A stretch of DNA of 34,724 bases from Desulfobacteraceae bacterium (GTDB lineage: Bacteria; Desulfobacterota; Desulfobacteria; Desulfobacterales; JAABRJ01). How positions within the stretch are numbered: the stretch's first letter is position 1; the number at the start of each line of letters is the position of its first letter. Position numbers and translations under genes: made by a program. The notes beneath the pieces were generated by a model. It was not told where the DNA came from and made no database searches. It saw nothing but the letters and a program-made list of their open reading frames with translations. The DNA is taken from assembly GCA_022340425.1 (NCBI GenBank), contig JAJDNY010000028.1:1-34724 (forward strand), in the 5' to 3' direction. This document shows, in pieces, positions 32,074 through 34,724 of this stretch.

Positions 32074-34355
32074 CACGACCCACCAGCGGCCGGAAAGCTC
32101 AACCGGAAGCACGCCCCTTGGCCTTCTTCAGAGACCACCTGAATGTCGCCGCCGCAGTCCTTGACGATCCCATAGCTGATGGAAAGCCCCAGGCCGGTTC
32201 CCTTGCCAACCTCCTTGGTGGTGAAAAAGGGCTCGAAGATCCGGTCGCGCAAGGCCTCGGGAATCCCGCCGCCCGAATCCGACACCTCTGCAATCACCCG
32301 GCTGCCGACGGGATAGGTCCTGAGCGCGATCTGCTTGGCACCCGGGGGCGGCAGCGCCTCCCCCTGCCAGTGGTCCTCGATGGCGTCCCGGGCGTTAATC
32401 AGGAGATTGATGAAGACCTGCTCCAGGCGATCCGCATCGGCCATCACCAGCGGCAACTCGGGGTGGTAGTCGCGCGTCACCGCGATTGCGCGCACCTTGA
32501 GTTGCTGACTGAAAAACTCGAAGGCCTTGTCCAGCACCTGGTTGAGCTGCACCTGGCCCAAGTCCAGGTCCGACTGCCGGCCGAACTCGCGCATGTGGTT
32601 GATAATCTTGGTGGCGCGGTCGACGTGCCCGTCGATTTCACCGGTCAGGGTCAACAGGATCTCTTCCTTGATCGGCTCCCCGCGACTGGCCTTCTTTTTC
32701 AGGAAACTGCTGGCGGTCTTGATCACCGACAGGGGCTGGTTGAGCTCGTGGGCCACACCGGTGGCCATCTCCCCCAGGGTGGCCATCTTGCTGGCCTGGA
32801 TCAACTGCTGTTCGGCCAACAGCTGCTTGGTGATATCGCTGGTGGTCACCAGCAGGACTTTCCTGCCCTGAAACTCGGAGGGCGAGACGCGGATGTCCAC
32901 GAAGAGGCGCGCACCGTCGCGGTTGCGGTGCTTGACGCGGTTGATGGCCGCACTGGTCATGAGTTTGAAGGCGTAGTGGTCCCGATCCTCCTCCTCGGCA
33001 AAGATGTCCAGAAAAGGTTTGCCCAGGATGTCCGCCTGGGTGAAGCCGTAAACCCGCTCAACGCTCTGGTTGCAGTCCAGGACGTGGAGGGTGTCCACAT
33101 CCAGCACGAAAACCGGATTGGGAATGTTGGTGAAGATGGCCCGGTATTTCTGCTCGGACTTCTCCAGCTTTTCGGCCAGCAGCTTGCGCGGGGTGATATC
33201 CAGGCTCATCTCCATGGCGGCCACGATGTTGCCGCGGGCGTCAAAGACCGGCGTGGTCTTGTAAATCCAGTGGGAAACCGAGCCGTCCTTGTTGAGGCCC
33301 ATTTCCTCGCCGGAGTGGGACTGGCCGTCGGCAAAGGTCTTTTCCACCGGGCAATTGTCGCATTTTTGCCGCCGACTCTTGTAGGCCGAGTAGCAGAAAT
33401 CGCCCGGATTTGGCGCGAACTGGTTGGCAAACTGGCGATTGTACTGCAGCAGGCGGAACTCACGGTCCTGCACCGTGATCAGGCAGGGAACGGCCTCAAA
33501 GAGGTTCTGATATTCGTCGCGCTGCTGGTTGAGGGCTTCCTGATTGGCGGCGATCTCTTCCCCCATACGGTTGATGGCCCTGGCCAGCTGCCCCATCTCA
33601 TCCTCCTGGCGAATGTCCACCCGGCTCAAGTAGTCCCCATGGCCGATGCGCCGCGTGCCTTCGATGAGCTTGCGCACCGGCCGGTTGACGAAGGCCATCA
33701 CCAGCAGGAAAATACCGGTGGATGTCATCAGGAAAACCAGGCCGGCCAGCCCGATGATGCCCTTTTCGATCAGCAGCACCTGCCGGTCGGTTTCCTCGAG
33801 GGAGACCACCACGTCGAGGGCACCCAAAACCTTTTTGGACTTGGGGTGCACATGGCAGGGGTCGGCGGAGCAGCCGGGCTCGTTGAAAATCGGGCTGATG
33901 ATGCCCAGATGGCGGTAGCCGTCGTCAAGGGCGACGATCCGGATGCGCTCCTCGAGCCCCAATTTTTCCTGGGGCGGCTCGGTCCGGTGGCAGATGTGGC
34001 AGGCTTCGTCGCGAATGTTGGTGAAGCGGTCCACCTCGGAGCTGCGGTTGGAGTACTTGATCTGGCCGGCTTTGTTGTAGATCCGGACGGCGTCGAGGCC
34101 TTCCTGCCCGCCGATATTGGTGATGATCTGGTTGATGTCGTCGCGCGAGTTGAGCATCATGGCGTAGTGAGTGCCGAGACGGATGGTGGTGGTCAGGCGG
34201 TCGGCGCTGGCGACGACATCCGCCATGATTCTCTTTTGCTGGTAATCGATGGTAAAATAAGCCCAGGTGGCGATGGAAAAAAGCAGGGTCAAACCGACCG
34301 TCAAAATCAGCTTGGCAATCAGACTGTGACGCAGCCTGAGTAATTTTTTGAGCAT
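32073..34355 (-). CDS. Membrane histidine kinase with periplasmic c-type heme motif
   Basis: A 760-residue sensor. Membrane span 1 (about 12-34), periplasmic domain (35-195), span 2 (about 196-223) and HAMP (224-280) come first. PAS 1 (280-390) contains [10 protein letters not shown] at 332-341, and PAS 2 spans 400-510. HisKA has His536 in [10 protein letters not shown], and HATPase follows ([32 protein letters not shown]). The periplasmic domain has a c-type heme site CHICH (Cys119, Cys122, His123) and a second possible site CSADPCH (162-168), so it probably senses redox potential or a gas. ATG 34355, with GGGGGGTG 5 bases upstream, is chosen over an open extension to 34409. It ends in the overlapping start of the sigma-54 activator gene. 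Confidence 0.93.
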   Translation of the reverse strand: MLKKLLRLRHSLIAKLILTVGLTLLFSIATWAYFTIDYQQKRIMADVVASADRLTTTIRLGTHYAMMLNSRDDINQIITNIGGQEGLDAVRIYNKAGQIKYSNRSSEVDRFTNIRDEACHICHRTEPPQEKLGLEERIRIVALDDGYRHLGIISPIFNEPGCSADPCHVHPKSKKVLGALDVVVSLEETDRQVLLIEKGIIGLAGLVFLMTSTGIFLLVMAFVNRPVRKLIEGTRRIGHGDYLSRVDIRQEDEMGQLARAINRMGEEIAANQEALNQQRDEYQNLFEAVPCLITVQDREFRLLQYNRQFANQFAPNPGDFCYSAYKSRRQKCDNCPVEKTFADGQSHSGEEMGLNKDGSVSHWIYKTTPVFDARGNIVAAMEMSLDITPRKLLAEKLEKSEQKYRAIFTNIPNPVFVLDVDTLHVLDCNQSVERVYGFTQADILGKPFLDIFAEEEDRDHYAFKLMTSAAINRVKHRNRDGARLFVDIRVSPSEFQGRKVLLVTTSDITKQLLAEQQLIQASKMATLGEMATGVAHELNQPLSVIKTASSFLKKKASRGEPIKEEILLTLTGEIDGHVDRATKIINHMREFGRQSDLDLGQVQLNQVLDKAFEFFSQQLKVRAIAVTRDYHPELPLVMADADRLEQVFINLLINARDAIEDHWQGEALPPPGAKQIALRTYPVGSRVIAEVSDSGGGIPEALRDRIFEPFFTTKEVGKGTGLGLSISYGIVKDCGGDIQVVSEEGQGACFRLSFPAAGGS

Positions 34356-34405
34356 GTCTTCACCCCCCTGCAAATCATGCTCCCCGAAAGCAATCCTTAA
34401 TTTGA

Positions 34406-34434
34406 ACAATAACTTAAAATAATTTTGGGGTCAA
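34406..34434 (-). promoter_or_regulatory. Sigma-70-type promoter candidate for the heme-c kinase gene
   Basis: Read on the minus strand, TTGACC (34434-34429) and TATTGT (34411-34406) are separated by exactly 17 bases of AT-rich DNA. The expected leader to ATG 34355 is about 45 bases. A 12-base word CCTTAATTTGAA on the plus strand (34395-34406) touches the -10 and also occurs upstream of the hdr operon at 13532-13521 on the minus strand. It might be an operator. Confidence 0.5.
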
Positions 34435-34499
34435 CCGCCTTGTCCGCTGCGGCTGCCGCCGGACACCCCGTCGGCTCGCCTGCGCACCGCTATTCTTGC

Positions 34500-34528
34500 T
34501 TGACAAAATCAGGAGATCTCACTATGAA
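34500..34528 (+). promoter_or_regulatory. Possible sigma-70 promoter in the right-hand divergent gap
   Basis: TTGACA (34500-34505) is followed after 17 bases by TATGAA (34523-34528). It would drive the exported protein starting at 34682 with a leader of roughly 145 bases. The same DNA can be read as AGGAG, 8 bases, then ATG (34524) opening a 16-codon frame that ends at TAA 34572-34574 (MNTGAWQDESPSVRHT). Both readings cannot hold in full; the promoter is slightly preferred. The rest of the 34356-34681 gap shows nothing else I can name. Confidence 0.35.
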
Positions 34529-34681
34529 TACCGGAGCCTGGCAGGACGAATCTCCAAGCGTGAGGCACACTTAATCTGGGCTTCCAGATCGGGACAGGGA
34601 CAGGATGCACTCATCGGGATTTACAGGACCGTATAGTCTTTCTGCCGATATTTGAGCCTAACTTCTTCAAGGGGGACGAGA

Positions 34682-34724
34682 ATGTACAGAGTTGGCCTTC
34701 TGATTTTGTGTCTGATAGTCATCG
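34682..34724 (+). CDS. Start of an exported or membrane protein (partial)
   Basis: A frame opens at ATG 34682 after GGGGGACGAGA (a GGGGG ribosome site about 7 bases upstream) and runs off the right edge. The 14 visible residues, MYRVGLLILCLIVI, are a short basic start plus a strongly hydrophobic stretch, as in a signal peptide or anchor. A Cys at residue 10 is too early for a standard lipobox. No family can be assigned. It diverges from the heme-c kinase gene. Confidence 0.55.
   Translation, partial: MYRVGLLILCLIVI

Noticed and set aside
32118-34343. 741-codon open frame on the plus strand opposite the heme-c kinase
   Set aside because: Shadow of a gene with full kinase, PAS and HAMP motifs on the other strand; no ribosome site or recognisable domain.
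1-34724. CRISPR arrays, tRNA or rRNA genes, insertion sequences, phage genes
   Set aside because: No regularly spaced repeats, tRNA-like cloverleaf, transposase or integrase frames were seen; the window reads as stable chromosomal DNA.

Overview
The window is GC-rich, bacterial and densely coded. It most resembles a strictly anaerobic, sulfate-reducing type Desulfobacterota genome (former Deltaproteobacteria; Desulfobacteraceae or Desulfosarcina-like relatives). The reasons are a TmcABCD redox complex, two oversized HdrA proteins with HdrB, HdrC and MvhD partners, an oxygen-sensitive class III ribonucleotide reductase with its activase, c-type heme sensors and many histidine kinases. The lineage is inferred from gene content; no rRNA or tRNA gene is present to confirm it.

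Layout. 1-1850 (+): end of ftsH, folP and coaX. 1922-5259 (-): pilT, a second PilT/PilU-type ATPase, a zinc-ribbon protein with a degenerate receiver, and a 53-residue protein. 5623-6466 (-): DivIVA-domain and YggT-family genes. 6830-8639: secreted thioredoxin-fold protein (+), small membrane protein (-), ChaN-family lipoprotein (+). 8791-11844 (+): NrdR-box-like pair, nrdD, nrdG. 11873-13459 (+): receiver-PAS-kinase hybrid. 13460-13734: AT-rich regulatory region with two inverted repeats and a good sigma-54 promoter match. 13735-24243 (+): degenerate receiver, HdrA-GltD fusion, MvhD, FrhB/FdhB-like protein, tandem HdrA with a built-in receiver, HdrC, HdrB. 24250-34355 (-), convergent with the hdr operon: second receiver-PAS-kinase, lone receiver, tmcA, tmcB, tmcC, tmcD, receiver-less sigma-54 activator, heme-c sensor kinase. 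34682-end (+): start of an exported protein.

How the genes may work together. The hdr operon encodes a soluble flavin/iron-sulfur machine. It has an NAD(P)H-type module (GltD part of HdrA-1), MvhD as electron connector, three HdrA flavin cores in two polypeptides, an FrhB/FdhB-like iron-sulfur flavoprotein, and HdrBC as the likely thiol/disulfide end. The facing tmc operon encodes a transmembrane complex that in other sulfate reducers links periplasmic cytochrome c3 to a cytoplasmic HdrD-like subunit. Around and inside these redox genes are three histidine kinases, two free-standing receivers (one without its phosphoacceptor Asp) and a receiver inserted into HdrA-2. No receiver here carries a DNA-binding domain.

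The most notable feature is this receiver inside HdrA-2 (about residues 190-305). Its Asp240, Thr268 and Lys290 are all intact. It suggests that phosphorylation could directly gate an electron-bifurcating or confurcating enzyme. Transcription may be set separately by the sigma-54 activator acting on the promoter at 13663-13678. These functional links are inference; the domains, residues and gene order are read from the sequence.
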